Source: Balanoglossus misakiensis (taxonomy: Eukaryota > Hemichordata). From it: DNA of 64,000 nt. The notes under the pieces are model-generated. The model had not been told where the DNA came from and searched no databases. It saw only the letters and a program-made list of their open reading frames with translations. Made by a program: the position numbers and the translations under genes. The number at the start of each line of letters is the position of its first letter. Within the stretch, counting starts at the first letter, position 1. Location: contig CM082578.2 in the NCBI GenBank assembly GCA_040954595.2, positions 4,960,001-5,024,000 on the forward strand, written 5' to 3'. Positions 44,251 through 56,970 of this stretch are shown piece by piece.

Positions 44251-47200
44251 GCCATAGATACTTATCAGCAAACGCAATATAGAAACTGCGGTTCCGAGAA
44301 TGGTGTGCCGAACCACAATAATTTTATACAGGTCACATCGCTTTGGAAATTTGGCAGGACCAAGAAAAACACTTTGCGTTTATATTTGTTTACCTCCGGT
44401 GAATTAGCAATCACGAATGTATTATTAGCATGACCACAGTGGCATGACAAAACTTTAAGGGGTAGGGTAATTCGAGGTAAGGTATAGCCGGCGGAAAAAA
44501 ATGGGCCCAAGGCAATGTTTGTTTTTAATCATCATATATTTACAACTCATTTTGTAGCTCATGATTGGTTTGATATTCTTGTCTGTTCATGTGTTTTCGG
44601 TTTAAGAATATGTGCGCTCATCCGTGAGCATTACTTACTAGTAATTGATTGCAATAGAGTTTTTCCTCAAATTATGGTGGAAATAAACAAAAAAATATCT
44701 GTTACACTTTGGCGCTAACATTGTTTCTTCAGAAATTTCGCAATTTGTGATTAACAAAAGATATATTAAAATCTCAGGAAGTATCGTAGTACACATATCA
44801 ATTGCATGTGTAATAAATAGTATTATAGCAGCATTGATGCCCCAGTTGCTGCTTCAGTGTCTCAGTAAATGTACCAAAGCCCAGCGTGCGTATGGGCGCC
44901 AAATTATATACTACTAATTTAAGGGAAACCTGTCAAAATAAATGAAGGTGTACGCCTACAGTACAAGCAGGGACCACGTTCTCTGATGCACAGATCTTGA
45001 GAAATATACAAAAGGAGGCAGAAACAGAAGCCTGTTGATGTTTCAAGACAAACTTTGTAATGAATCTCGCGAGATTCTTAGCAGTGTATTTCTCAACACA
45101 GGTGGCGCTATGCACACTCTCACCAACAATATTCAGAGATAAAAAGACGTGTATTAGTATGTGCGACAACTTCAGTCACACAAAATATATTCATAAAAAA
45201 TATATCATGTTCACAAATCTATCTATCTCTCTTCTGGTGAATCTTTTAATATTTGAGTGTGCCTTCAACAATCCATACATCCACCGTAGAATTATTTGCA
45301 TATTTGCGCATATTTGCATCATTTTATCATCAATTTTGTACGATAACATTGACAACAGTACTGTGATGGGGATATAGTCTGACGAGTAATCTTCCATCGC
45401 AGTTTCAATCCGAATGATGAGGCGCCCTCGCCGTCCGCTTCAAAAATGCAAGACTGTATTTTGTGTTAATCACCCAATAGCCATGAAGGATACTCGATTA
45501 GTCCGATTTTGTGGTAACTTGACTAAACTCGAAACGCCGTTTCTACGAAAACACTGCATGGAACAACAACGGGCGTCTAAAATTACATCTCACGTTTTAA
45601 AATCACATTTTAGTTAATGACGGCTATGAAAAGAGCATATTCTAGGCTACAAACGTGTATGAGTATGTTATGTACAGCCATGACATTTTATGATTTCAAG
45701 ATTCCCTTATTCGACCAACCATATAATAATATTGAATGGAGTAGCCAAGTAGCTAACCTCTCTATATTTGTATACAAGGGCCATGAATTAAAAGCCGCTA
45801 TAGCCATTGACACTGTTTGCAAGGTTTTGCCAAAGTACACGCACACGTTTTTGCAAAGAAAATTAAACATAACTTTTCTTTTCAAGAATTAATGAACCTT
45901 ACTGTCCTCACAAGCCACCTTCATGCAAATTATTAATTATGTAAAAAAGATAATCCAGTCTTGGGTATATTACAAAAAGCATACCAAATGAAATAGAGTC
46001 TTGTTGGGATTTCAGTATTTGTATAATCGAAATGAAGATATGTGTGTTGGCCGATGCGCCCTTTTTTCGAACTCCCCGAGACTCTGCGAGATGTCGCGCG
46101 ACTGGACAGTTTATATGGGGCGATATTCTCGTGTGACACAGGACAAACGACGCAACTGGCCAATCGTGTTACACGACACAGTAATTACAATTCTTGTTAA
46201 ACTCTGTATATATTTTAGTATCGTACAATGCTTGGCTTTTATATTACTTAGCTGGCAACCCCTTTGCTACGGCAAATAATTAAGTTTCGCGAGACCGACG
46301 CGCAATGACCGGAGATTCATCTATCGTCAAATGCAGAGACTTCGGGAATGACAGTGTGCGTTAGGCCAAAAGCTAAATTCGTCGCCATTATACAAGACAA
46401 AAGTTAGTGTGGTCGCACAGTTGATAAATTCGTTTTTATAATCATTCTCGTGAATTTCCTGCTGAATTTTTGCTGCAGGGGACGAGGGATGCCCTTTGAT
46501 CACTGAATACTTCGAACAGGTACTACTCAAACAAGACGCTGAAATTAGACTCATTTGACTTTCAAAATTCAAAATTCCAATTATTATCCGACTAGTTTCG
46601 TTTCTGAACTTTCATCGACGATTAAATTATCGAGACTAATGGGATACAACGGTCGCTTATAGGTTTACTTATAAATATTGGGATATACTAGAAGACGACT
46701 CTAATATCCCATTATACCCGGATACTGATTTCGTTGCCATGACAACGATCTCATTTTCTTGTAATACTGACACAGAAATTACATGTATGCAATCATTTTT
46801 TTTCTTCCTCGGCTTGGAATCATATTATGACTGGCGGAATAAAGGTTAATCTGTATTTCATGTCACTGTTGATACAATCAAACTATCATTAATACACAAA
46901 TGTCGTTTTAGACGGCGCGGATTGAGAAAGAGTATAGATGGCCTTCCCCGGTGGTACAGGTACAGCAACTGCGTCGATGTAGCTACGATCGCAGAGGGCG
47001 GTATATTGAAGGCGATATTCGCTACGAAGAGGTTGACCGTGGCGAGCCTTGTTTAAACCGCCGACGCACGACAATAATAACCGCATCGGCTGTGCCCAGA
47101 ACGAAAACAGGAGTGACGTGTCTTCAGGGACAATATCAACATCACCGCGTGCTTGTGAATGGAAAGAGTAGAGATAGAACGGTCAGAAGGGGTTGCGGTA

Positions 47201-47579
47201 CTTCTTGTTGAAGAAGCCCCAGACGTGTGCCAATCAACTTTGTCGCCTTGCTTCAAACATTCTGATTGACTATGAGTCTGTCAGATAAACGAAACTATTT
47301 GAAATAATCAGGATTACAACACGACGCGAAAACATTGATTTATGAGAAAGTACTCCGGTTGATCATGAGTGCAGGTCACAGCGTGACGATCCCTTTTCAA
47401 AAGGGTTCACCTGCCATTAGACGAGGTCAATTGCGGAGGTCAGTCATACGGGTTTAATCCCATTGACAGCCACATTCCACTTAAGGGTTGGACATATGAA
47501 TATGTGCTTTACAGAATTTTTTTTTCGGTCAATGATTAAAGTTATAACCCCCCCCCCCCCATGTGAATATATAATGTGT
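44251..47579. other. Gene-poor stretch, nothing recognised
   Basis: Several frames of 65-105 codons on both strands, none with a domain. The stretch 46920-47250 is richer in G and C and open on both strands, but I cannot assign an exon. Confidence 0.35.
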
Positions 47580-47630
47580 GTGCGTGCGTGCATGTGTGTG
47601 TACGTGCGTGTGTGTGTGTGTGTGTGTGTG
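47550..47630. repeat. Poly-C and GT-rich simple repeat
   Basis: A C run at 47550-47560, then a TGTGTGCGTGCGTG...GTGTGTGTG tract to about 47630. Confidence 0.9.
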
Positions 47631-49001
47631 ATATAACACAATCTATATAATTCTCTGTCATAAAACATTATGAATAATGAAATAATGTAAACGTTTATGT
47701 ATGTATCATCTCCACATCTCCCCGATGTAAATTTCCAATTTTCTGCGTCAGCGTATCTTGATTTGTTTTCAGAACATCGCTGACACGGTTATCAATCCCA
47801 GTCATCTTAAAGTAGCCATGGCAACCAGTACATGATGTGACTGCAAGCGGTGGTGGTAACAAATTTGTTATTTTGCATGTTTGTGTAAGAGTGAATAACG
47901 CGGAGTTCGGTGTTTCCAAAAGCTTGGCTGATTTTCCGGTGTTTTATTCGTTGAATCGTGTGAGGGGACTTCGATGGTTGCCTTTATAGACGCCTCCCCT
48001 TTGAAACCATCGCTGCGTATATAGTTTCAAAGTGTAAACTGGTGCTTCAACTGATGTCCTTGTCTTACCAAGTCTCTCCTTTCCAAGTCCCACTCCAATT
48101 TCAGATTATCTCCACAACGTTAAACCGATCTGGCGGGGACGAAAGAAACACCCAGTGTCACAGCATAAAAGACATTTGATCGCCCATGCACAAGCCCCAC
48201 CTCACCATCGTCGGGGCATCACGTCAGTCCTGGTCAACTTAAACGTGGGTGTCGATTAAAACCTCATCTCTTGATGAATCGGTTGATAAATACATTGATA
48301 TTGCGCAGTCAAAAACGAATTTCAACTCAAATTCCAAGTGTACGCATGGGAATTATACATGAACTGCTGATTGATTGCCATCTCTTCAAGACAAGCAGTT
48401 ATTTTGGTGCATCCCGTCGTAGCCTTAATTGTTACATTATCGTTGTCGATATTTGTAGGACATATAATCTTAAGCTTGATTGTCGTGAATGGGTTATTAA
48501 TGTCGAATTAAGCGCACGACAACATGCTGATACTGCATATTGGATAACACTAAACAGTCTATGCTTTTCAACAAATGAAAATACCAAATCTGTCTGCACT
48601 TCTGAGTATATATGGAAAAAGGACGGAACACAAAGTAGAATGAGCATTTCAGGTTTAGTTTTGGTTTTATTTTATTTTGTGTTGAACATGTGTGGTGTGT
48701 TTTTGTGTTAGTAACAAACATTGATTTTACGATATCTGTGAGAAAGTCGACATTTTATGACTAATGCAATATTCTAAACGAATAAACATAGCGCCAACAC
48801 TTATAGAAACGTCTTGATTGGAAGCGCGCTCACCACACGTTTAGATTTAATATCATTCATTTTGATTGAATAATTCAACATGAACTCTGTCAGTCCCAAT
48901 ACACAACAGAGTCACTCGTGTCTTCTGCTTGCCATATTAAATCTGCACCATTGCCTTTGAAGCGCCTTCATTTGTTAGCGAGCAGGTTGATCTCATCTTT
49001 T
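47631..49001. other. Non-coding, nothing recognised
   Basis: The longest frame, 48271-48711 plus (146 codons), has a hydrophobic C-terminal stretch but no recognisable domain and no splice or Kozak support. Confidence 0.35.
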
Positions 49002-49043
49002 TCCTCCTCCTCCTTCTCCTCCTCCTCCTCCTCCTCCTCCTCC

Positions 49044-49109
<66 letters not shown>

Positions 49110-49110
49110 A

Positions 49111-49153
<43 letters not shown>

Positions 49154-49190
49154 GACATCGTCGTCGTCATCATCATCATCATCATCATCA
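49002..49190. repeat. Compound (TCC)n/(TCA)n microsatellite
   Basis: TCC units to about 49044, then about 48 TCA/CAT units with a few interruptions (CAACAT, GACATCGTCGTCG) to 49190. It gives spurious poly-Ser and poly-Met frames. Confidence 0.97.
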
Positions 49191-49324
49191 CAAAAGAGAC
49201 ATATTTAAGTGTTGACTTGCTTTAATTTGATTAGATGTTTCAATTTTCAAATTATTGGAGAGAGGCCAGCCAGCATCACGACAATACGGAAGAGGGTTTC
49301 TGATGTGGAACACCTAAGCTACCA

Positions 49325-49405
49325 TTAAAGGGACAAAGTCTCTCTCGTTTTGCCTTTTTTTCAATAATTTTGATTCATTCAAGACACTGTGTATGTAATT
49401 TTAGC
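49325..49405 (+). mobile_element. Fold-back MITE, family F, truncated copy 3
   Basis: TTAAAGGGACAAAGTCTCTC, then AAGACACTGT, matching the left half of the elements at 4108 and 53821; the right half is missing. Confidence 0.7.
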
Positions 49406-52400
49406 CCTTGACAATACAATTCGGTCGATGAAACACAAATGAAAAAACAAAGTGAATCAGTGGAATCTAATATAGGAATTAAACATATAAGGAAATGTAT
49501 AAAGGAGGACTTTACATTTCCAATCTACATCTACTAAATCAGTTCTATTAATATGTAAATGTCAGAAAACCACTTCAACGGCAATATCTTTCCAACGGCC
49601 ATACATGTATCTGTGTAGTTGTCTGTGGCCTCCGCATTTGACCTCCAACGGAAAAGGCATAATCAGATTTGCAAAGAATAGAACTAAATGCAAATAACAC
49701 AAACTTCAATAGCCTAATATATATAAAACCCAATTAACTCTCCATGCAAATCGCGCCTGAACGTGCAGGTTCATCACACGCTCACGCTGATCACCATTGC
49801 AAGAATGACGTCCAGGGGTCAACCGCGCCTCCGACGGTGAAGATGATAATGACACGTTCAGTCATGATGAAAAGCGGGTAATACCTTCGCGTAGCGCGTT
49901 GCCCACAGACAGAGATATAAGGCAAAGCAAGATATTCTGAAACGTTGGCAAAGACGTGTTCGTGTCTAAATCGCACGCGTCTGGCCGTCCTGTCGCGGGG
50001 GATCATCTTCATTTGTTGTGAACATATACATGTGTGTTCAAGGAATCGCAACCTGCCCAAAAATCCAACGGTACCTGCCTGACAACGTATTGATCTGCCG
50101 ATGGGCCGTGAAGATACGTGCAGCCCTGGTGTGTTATGCTTCATATTCGAGGTATATTTAAGATAGCGTCTTGTTTATTTCGGGTTATGTCGTCTAGGTA
50201 TTTGTCTTCTACCTTCCCTCCTTCCTTCCTTCCTTCCTTCCTTCATTTCTATATTTCTTTGTACTCGTGTCTCTAATTATTCACTATGACACAATCGGAC
50301 TGTCGATGGGCGGTTTTCCATCACGAGCACAGTCACAGAGGGCTTGCCGAATTCGTCGATGAATAAACCATCAGGCAGCTGAGGATGGTGTGAGTCTTGC
50401 ACCGTGGACTGACACGGTGTCACACCCATTCATCATTTAGGCATTGCGAGCGGTGTCACCTGTCGACGGCTTGATGACAAGGACTGTTTCTAGTGTGTAG
50501 TCGGTGTTTACACATGACTCTTGTGTAAGTATCCACAAACGGCAATGTTCTCAGATCAACAGCGCTATTAAATCAAGCTCACGTTTGACGTCCTCCTCCA
50601 GGGTAACGTCAATTCGTTATCCATTCTTCGCAGGCAATCAGCGTTTCGGGCTTGCAACTTGTTTTCCTTGATTGAATCATTTATAGCGACAACGTGTCCA
50701 GAATTTTGTTTTTGCATCGCCAGCGCTGCTCTCGTCTATTAAGATTATCGCGGCGTACCGACAGCTTTGTGCCTGGCGACAAGGCTACTAAACATTTCAG
50801 AAATGAACGCGGTAGTCGTAAGCTTTAAGGTGTACGGGCATCGATAAAGACGCAGAATTAGTTTTCGTAGGAAAGTTGATGGCGGCATGACAAGAAATGA
50901 TAATGCTCAGTTTAAAAAAGGTAATAATGATTGAAGTTATTCTCGAAAGCCTGTGGGTATAAATTTAAGGTATAATAGGTAATGTTTTGCATGCACGATG
51001 TGGCCCGCACACAATGTAGGTGTTCAATCTATCCTGTCGGTTTAAAAAACACACCAATTATAAAAATGGTACAAGATTGAAAAAATTGAGTGACGAAGGT
51101 CAGTTTTAATTAAACCGAAAATGGATCAGTTTAGACCAAATATTTATATCCAGTGTTGAAAATCTTGCGCCTTCAATCGACGCCATTTAACTTAGATATA
51201 CTAAGCCGTAAGATATGCGAACAATTACCATCCGTCAACTGCCCGTTGGCTGTTTTCCCTAATTTGTTTTGCTCCGTGTATCAACTGAAGTTTCTTGTCC
51301 GACTCGCATTTGGCTGATCACCACAGACTGTAAACTACAGCAATGGTCATTACACTTTTACGGGCTATGTGAACAGCCGTAGGAATTCGAACAATAGTTA
51401 ATTGATGCAGAAAATAAACATATCGGATTGTACAGTTTGAGCCGTCTTGTCACATACGGTTATTTTCATGATTTTAAATATAAAATTAAATTTATTCTTT
51501 TTCTAATCATTGCAGTCAATAAGAGATACATATCTACTGACTGCGCAAGAAAATTATTAGTTAATGTGAGTGTACAATAACATCATGTGAAAACCGAATT
51601 TGCTAAAGCTCTATGTAAAACAACATATCATTAGCTGACCTTTCTTTGTTAAGTCGCATATACCACACTATACGATGATAAAATTTACTGTTTTAAGTTA
51701 TTAAAGTGATTATGTAGTACCAATAACCTGTTAGTTGTGGTGCACAATCATGAGTTGGCAGTTATAATCTGAATATGCCTGTAATTATATAAGTAGCCAG
51801 TGCGATGAGAACGTGTGAACACCGAGGATGAAGATTTTGTCGCCAGAAAGATGAAAGTCAGGGCATTGATGCTGGCTAGATCAACACGGTGTGTTAATAC
51901 CTTGTGAAGGGATATAAATCCATAGAAATGCGACTACGTGTTTTTTAGCGAATAAGTCAATTTCACAGCGATTTATCATTGTTTATTCATTGGAAATACC
52001 GCGCCTATATCATTCAGCTTTGTACAGAACAAACATATGCAGTCGCCTACTTCTGCAATTTTATCGCACACTGCAATTTTGTCGACAATGTATTGTACCT
52101 ATACATAATAATTTTGCTTCGATTTTGAACTAAATGTTGTCCCCTGTTGCTTAGTTGTTTTCCTTGAAAGCAATATGTATAGTTTGGGAACATACAGCTT
52201 ACGGAAACTTTACGAAGAAATGATTACAATTTCCGGATTCGACGCCGACTTAGTTTCGTCATCGACGCTTCCCAGAAGTCTGTAGCATGCTGCATTTCTC
52301 GGCCGGCGTCAACCTTTCTATCGAATTTCAAGACTGTGTGGGTTTATAGCTGTATTTTCTCACTGTTTCGGAGGATCGTGACCAAGGATTATTTCTCTTC

Positions 52401-53820
52401 GTCGGTGTTGGTGCTGGGAATCAGCACTGATAGATTTGGGCGTACGCCGGGTGTATCGAGGATTAATCTATTTGCATATCAATGAACCGCTGAGCCTCGG
52501 AAGACGTCATACGATCGACGCGGGCTTCACTGTCTCACAAATTTGAGTTTCTGCCCGCGTATTGTTACCGGCTACATGCAGCTTGATCAAGCGAAATTTG
52601 ATCGACTATACCTTGAGGGTCTTAATCTCGCAGCTTTGAGCCGCCGTGTGAATGGAATGCAAAGGTGCCCCCAATCCCCAGAGTGCAGGTGAGAAGAAAA
52701 AGAAACAGTTGAGAGAAAGCCGAAACGACTTTATTATTCGTGTTAGGTAAAAATGAAAATTTAAATTTTTCATTATCTCTCCTGGGTGTCAGTGACGTTT
52801 TCCTTTAAACGACGCCATGAAAGACGTCGCTGCGCGAGCTGTGCTTATAAGTTGGTTTGAAAGGCGCTTTTTCTGTCACGTGTCGAATTATCCAACAGAC
52901 ACATCAGCATATTTACAAGACTTGGATCAATTAAATTTGTGAACCGCGTAATATGGGCATTAGTCCACGCTGTGCCTGCGCTGAATAATACGATCTGACA
53001 CTCCCATGAACAATCAAAATGGAGCTGACCGTCTTCGGATTTGAGGCTCATTTCCTCGGGCACACGCGATCAAGAGAACGCAATATCCTCCGTGTATGAT
53101 ATTTCATCAATTTGACGTGATCAGAGGAAGTAACGCGTGACTGACACGATGTCTTTTATTTGCTGGCGTCTGTTGTCACTAGTCGTGACATATGTCCGCT
53201 GAGTTCAACACGATGTCGTGAGAATCCCGTCCCTACATGCATGTATAGGTAGAACCACAGTCAAATTCAACACATCCAAAGAATACACTCTCAATTGTGT
53301 AGATTGTCATCAGTCCTTGTGTAGCAATGTCAATAATGAAGCCATTTTAGGTGAATGTGGTTTGTGCCCTATGAGCTGTGCAGACAACGACTGAAAGATG
53401 TGTATCTTGTGGTTCGTGGCCTTTTAACAATACGGACCATTCTCTGAACCTATAAGCTTGTCACGAATCAGAAGAAGCGAGGAAAAATCATTTGGCTACA
53501 GCAGGTTTAGGATTAGGATTAGATTACGTCAGTCCGTGTGGTCCATGCGTCCTACATCGTGAATGTATTAAAGTTGTTGACAGCATTTTGCTCGCCGAAT
53601 GTCTCCTGGAACACGCAGATACGTTTCACCTCTTATACATTCAAAGAGCTGTTAGCCACCAAAGAACATGTTGTGTTTATAATGTCCTAACAGTATCCCT
53701 TCATTAAACCGTAGACAGTACCGTGATCATACACTGGCATCATGTCAACTGCGAGCGAGCCGTTGATGTTCACGCAAACGATTTATTTTGCTATTTAAAT
53801 GCATAAAATGAGCCCCTCAA
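49406..53820. other. Long non-coding stretch
   Basis: A 117-codon minus-strand frame (49791-50144) is the only sizeable one and has no recognised domain. A (CCTT)n tract lies at 50212-50244. A TATATATAAAACCC with a downstream ATGCAAAT octamer near 49718-49752 could be promoter-like, but no gene follows. From 50,500 to 52,800 there is almost no open frame on either strand. Confidence 0.4.
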
Positions 53821-54175
53821 TTAAAGGGACAAAGTCTCTCTCTCGCTGCCCTTTTTTCCATAATTATATTTGATACAAGACACCGTTTGTTATTATACAT
53901 GTAGATATATAGTGAATGAACGTTCAGCCACACACAACTTCCGTCCCACTTGTAGACACGAGAGTGAAAATACTCGCCAAAATGAATAATCGTTCTTTAC
54001 CATTTATTCATTTTGGGCGAGTTTTTACTCTCATATCATACAAGCGGGATGGAAGTTTTGTGTGGTTGATCATTGATTCACTATATATCCAAATGTACAT
54101 TAACATAAACAGTGTCTTCTATCAAACATAATTAATGGAAAAAAGGACAGCGAGAGAGAGACTTTGTCCCTTTAA
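53821..54175. mobile_element. Fold-back MITE, family F copy 2
   Basis: A 355-bp near-perfect palindrome from TTAAAGGGACAAAGTCTCTC to its complement GAGAGACTTTGTCCCTTTAA. TTAA at both borders fits a TTAA target duplication, as in piggyBac-type transposition. The arms share CACACACAACTTCC, CACTATATATCC and TTCATTTTGG.CGAG with copy 1. Confidence 0.88.
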
Positions 54176-56289
54176 ATTCTGGTATTGTATATGTTGTAAC
54201 AGAAGAAAATATTAAATCCATAATACCTTAATGGCACTTGGATTAGCGAATTAGAAAATGTCTCTGATCCCCACTTTACACAGTCTAGAAGTTTTAAAGT
54301 CTTAGTGAATCTTCCCGGGATCGCTGCAATTTACATGACTTGTATCTAATATTTCCTCACACTACTGCGTGGTGTCTTCACCAGGTGTATTGCAATGAAC
54401 TGCGCATGCGGATCATGATTTATGGAATCGCTGGGTCGGTCACCAGGATCGGCCACCACGCTGGGAACTCACAATCAAATTGATACTTATGTCGTGATGA
54501 TGTACTAGCTTGGGGAAACGAGTATACGATCGGTGAATGTAAATTGGGGGAACTCTTTTCTCCGTGTATTGCACGATTGCCAAGTTTGTTTGTACACTCC
54601 CAGCAGAGCGAGCGGACTCTGAAACAAGTCCCATTAAGAGGTCTCGCCAGAGGATAATGCTATACCAACGCGCGAGGCCATGCCAGTTTGGCAATTATGA
54701 AATAAATGACGAACTATTATTAAGTAAAATATGCAGTAGAGCTCGTTCTGATTCACGCCATCACCGAATGAATCTTTGAGAATTTTATTCACTAGTTGTA
54801 CATGTATGTAAAGTGCGTGGAACCTCACCGCATCCACATGAAAAATCAAGTGTCTGCTAATGATGTAAAATATACACGGCCTGGTAATCGATTTATAAAT
54901 ATTGACTCAGAACTCAGTTCGCTGATCTCTCCCCACTTTGTTTCCCATTTTCACAATTTTTTTTTGTATTTAAAATATTTTATTGGGTAACTAGTGTACT
55001 TGTATTTTCCTTTGTAATCAATTATCGCAAAATAACAATAAAGGAGACCACTTTTTCAAATGCAGTGTCATCTTCTCATTCTTTTTTGCAATGAAAATTT
55101 CAATCTGATAAATCCGTTTTATGAAGGATACCAATCGTGCAAAGATGGCATAGAACCATTCATTTTACAAGCGCCCTGACGGGGCTACCACGGGTTTGGC
55201 AACTGTAGACGTTGCAACCATGGGCGTACGCTAATGTATACAATGTATACTGAAGATGTGCTCTTTAATTGATGCTATTTAAATACATGTACATGTAGAT
55301 GTGAATTGTGTGGCTATAGGTACATATACCCTGGTGTGACCGCCACTGTGACGCAACCTTGACCCGATAGGGCTGTCTTTGACCTCGGTGGAAGGGATTG
55401 TGCTTGGACACAGATTCAACTGTCATTGGGTCACAGCAGACTAAGTGCTAGACTATTGACAGCCAATTTTGCCGTTTGCCTTGTGTTTCGCGTATTATTG
55501 TTATATTTTGTGCGAAGTTCATATACCTGGCACAAGCGACTGTTTGGCATTCGGACTTGATTTTACGGAGATATGATGTTAAGGTTATGGGAGTGGTCAG
55601 ACACCGATATAGCTGTCGATATTAATTTTTCTCTGAAAGTCTTTCAAATCAGAATATCGGAGTTTCTGCAAGGCGGTTACTAGTGCGTTGTATATGAGTG
55701 ACGTTTAACACATTCCGAGGAACTCTTAGTCAAGCTCGTTGACCTGCCAATCACTCCGGTGCGGGCGCAGCATCAAGGCATGTAACAGTCGCTCTCACGT
55801 CGCAGCCTCTATGTCACTCATTCGCTGCTCTGCTGTGACGTCAATGAAACACTGATTTCACGCGGAACTCGCCTATGATCTGATGATAGTGTCTGCATCG
55901 CTAATTCATAGACAAAGAAGGCGTGGCAGTCTGCCTCAATACTTGGCCAGTTTTATTATGAACAACACTAGGCTAACACCAGTTGATCACCAACTACAGT
56001 TTGACGGCTTTATGATGGATATATTGATGTTGTTTTAATCAGGACTAATTTCTTGGTTCTGTTTCTCAGTCTTTCATGTGTCACATTTTCAGTCGTCTGT
56101 GATCAATCCTTAGACTAATATTGCTCCAGAATGACGTAATATGCAAAACCAGTAAAGGGGTCTTGAAACTAGGGGAATAAATGGTGTGTTTTGTCAAGCA
56201 GTCTCGTAATTTGCTCATTTTGTTTGCAGTGTCCGAATCTATGGTGCATTCAAATAGGGCGTAGGTCTAGAGTAAACAACACGTAAATA
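54176..56289. other. Non-coding, nothing recognised
   Basis: No frame with a recognisable domain and no repeat matched elsewhere in the window. Confidence 0.4.
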
Positions 56290-56395
56290 AGTCACTCACT
56301 CAGTCAGTCAGGCAGTCAGTCTGCCTGTCCGGTATGTTTGTCTGTCTGTCTACGTCTGTCTGACTGTCGATCGATCGGTCGGTCAGTCAAAACCC
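56290..56395. repeat. Degenerate GTCA/GTCT tetranucleotide tract
   Basis: Runs of CAGTCAGTCAGG, TGTCTGTCTGTC and GATCGATCGGTCGGTCAGTC make a mixed 4-bp periodicity. Confidence 0.85.
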
Positions 56396-56892
56396 CAAAA
56401 CTAACTTCCAGTATATTGGCCTGAGATTAGCCTATAAAATTAATTTGGTGTATATATATCCTGTAAAAACATCTATACATTTATCCTATTGAGCTGCAAT
56501 TTTCTATTTTAGTGATTTTTGTCACCCTCTTCATTTTATTTGGCCGACAAATCTTTCGATTGCTTTTATATTTGGTGTTGTTTTTTACCATATTTTTCTA
56601 AACTATATTCCTGATAATAACGTGTGAAATTTGGTTTGCAATATTCTAGGGTGTTTCCGAGTTTGGTCAAAAACACATTTTTTTCAGGAATGTCTCGGCC
56701 AATTTCTTCGTAATTTGATGTTCAGGATAATGGGACAACGACGACGTGAAATTGCCACATACCACAGTGACTCATCAATAAAAACGCGCTGTCAGTTCTA
56801 TTCTTTTTGCTTCTTCAAATTTTCAGTTCTGTATTCCATTCATGACTCGAAAGAAATAATGTTTGTCCTCTTTCGTTTTCTGTACTCCACAG

Positions 56893-56970
56893 GCCACAGC
56901 AATAAACGGCAATTCAGAAGAACTGAGTTTACTGGGAAACTTTACCACCACCACGTTAGATCCTTTCCAG
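56893..56970 (+). CDS. Candidate 78-bp internal exon
   Basis: The acceptor TTTTCTGTACTCCACAG precedes 56893 and the donor TTCCAG|GTAATC follows 56970. The stretch is a multiple of three and open in frame 0 as ATAINGNSEELSLLGNF followed by TTTTLDPFQ, a Ser/Thr-rich peptide of transcription-factor-like composition. I do not recognise the gene, and no partner exon was found. Support is from splice signals and composition only. Confidence 0.3.

Noticed and set aside
48271-48711. 146-codon open frame
   Set aside because: No domain, no sound start context, and a typical chance length for AT-rich DNA.
48918-49208. Ser-rich and Met-rich frames
   Set aside because: Translations of the compound TCC/TCA microsatellite.
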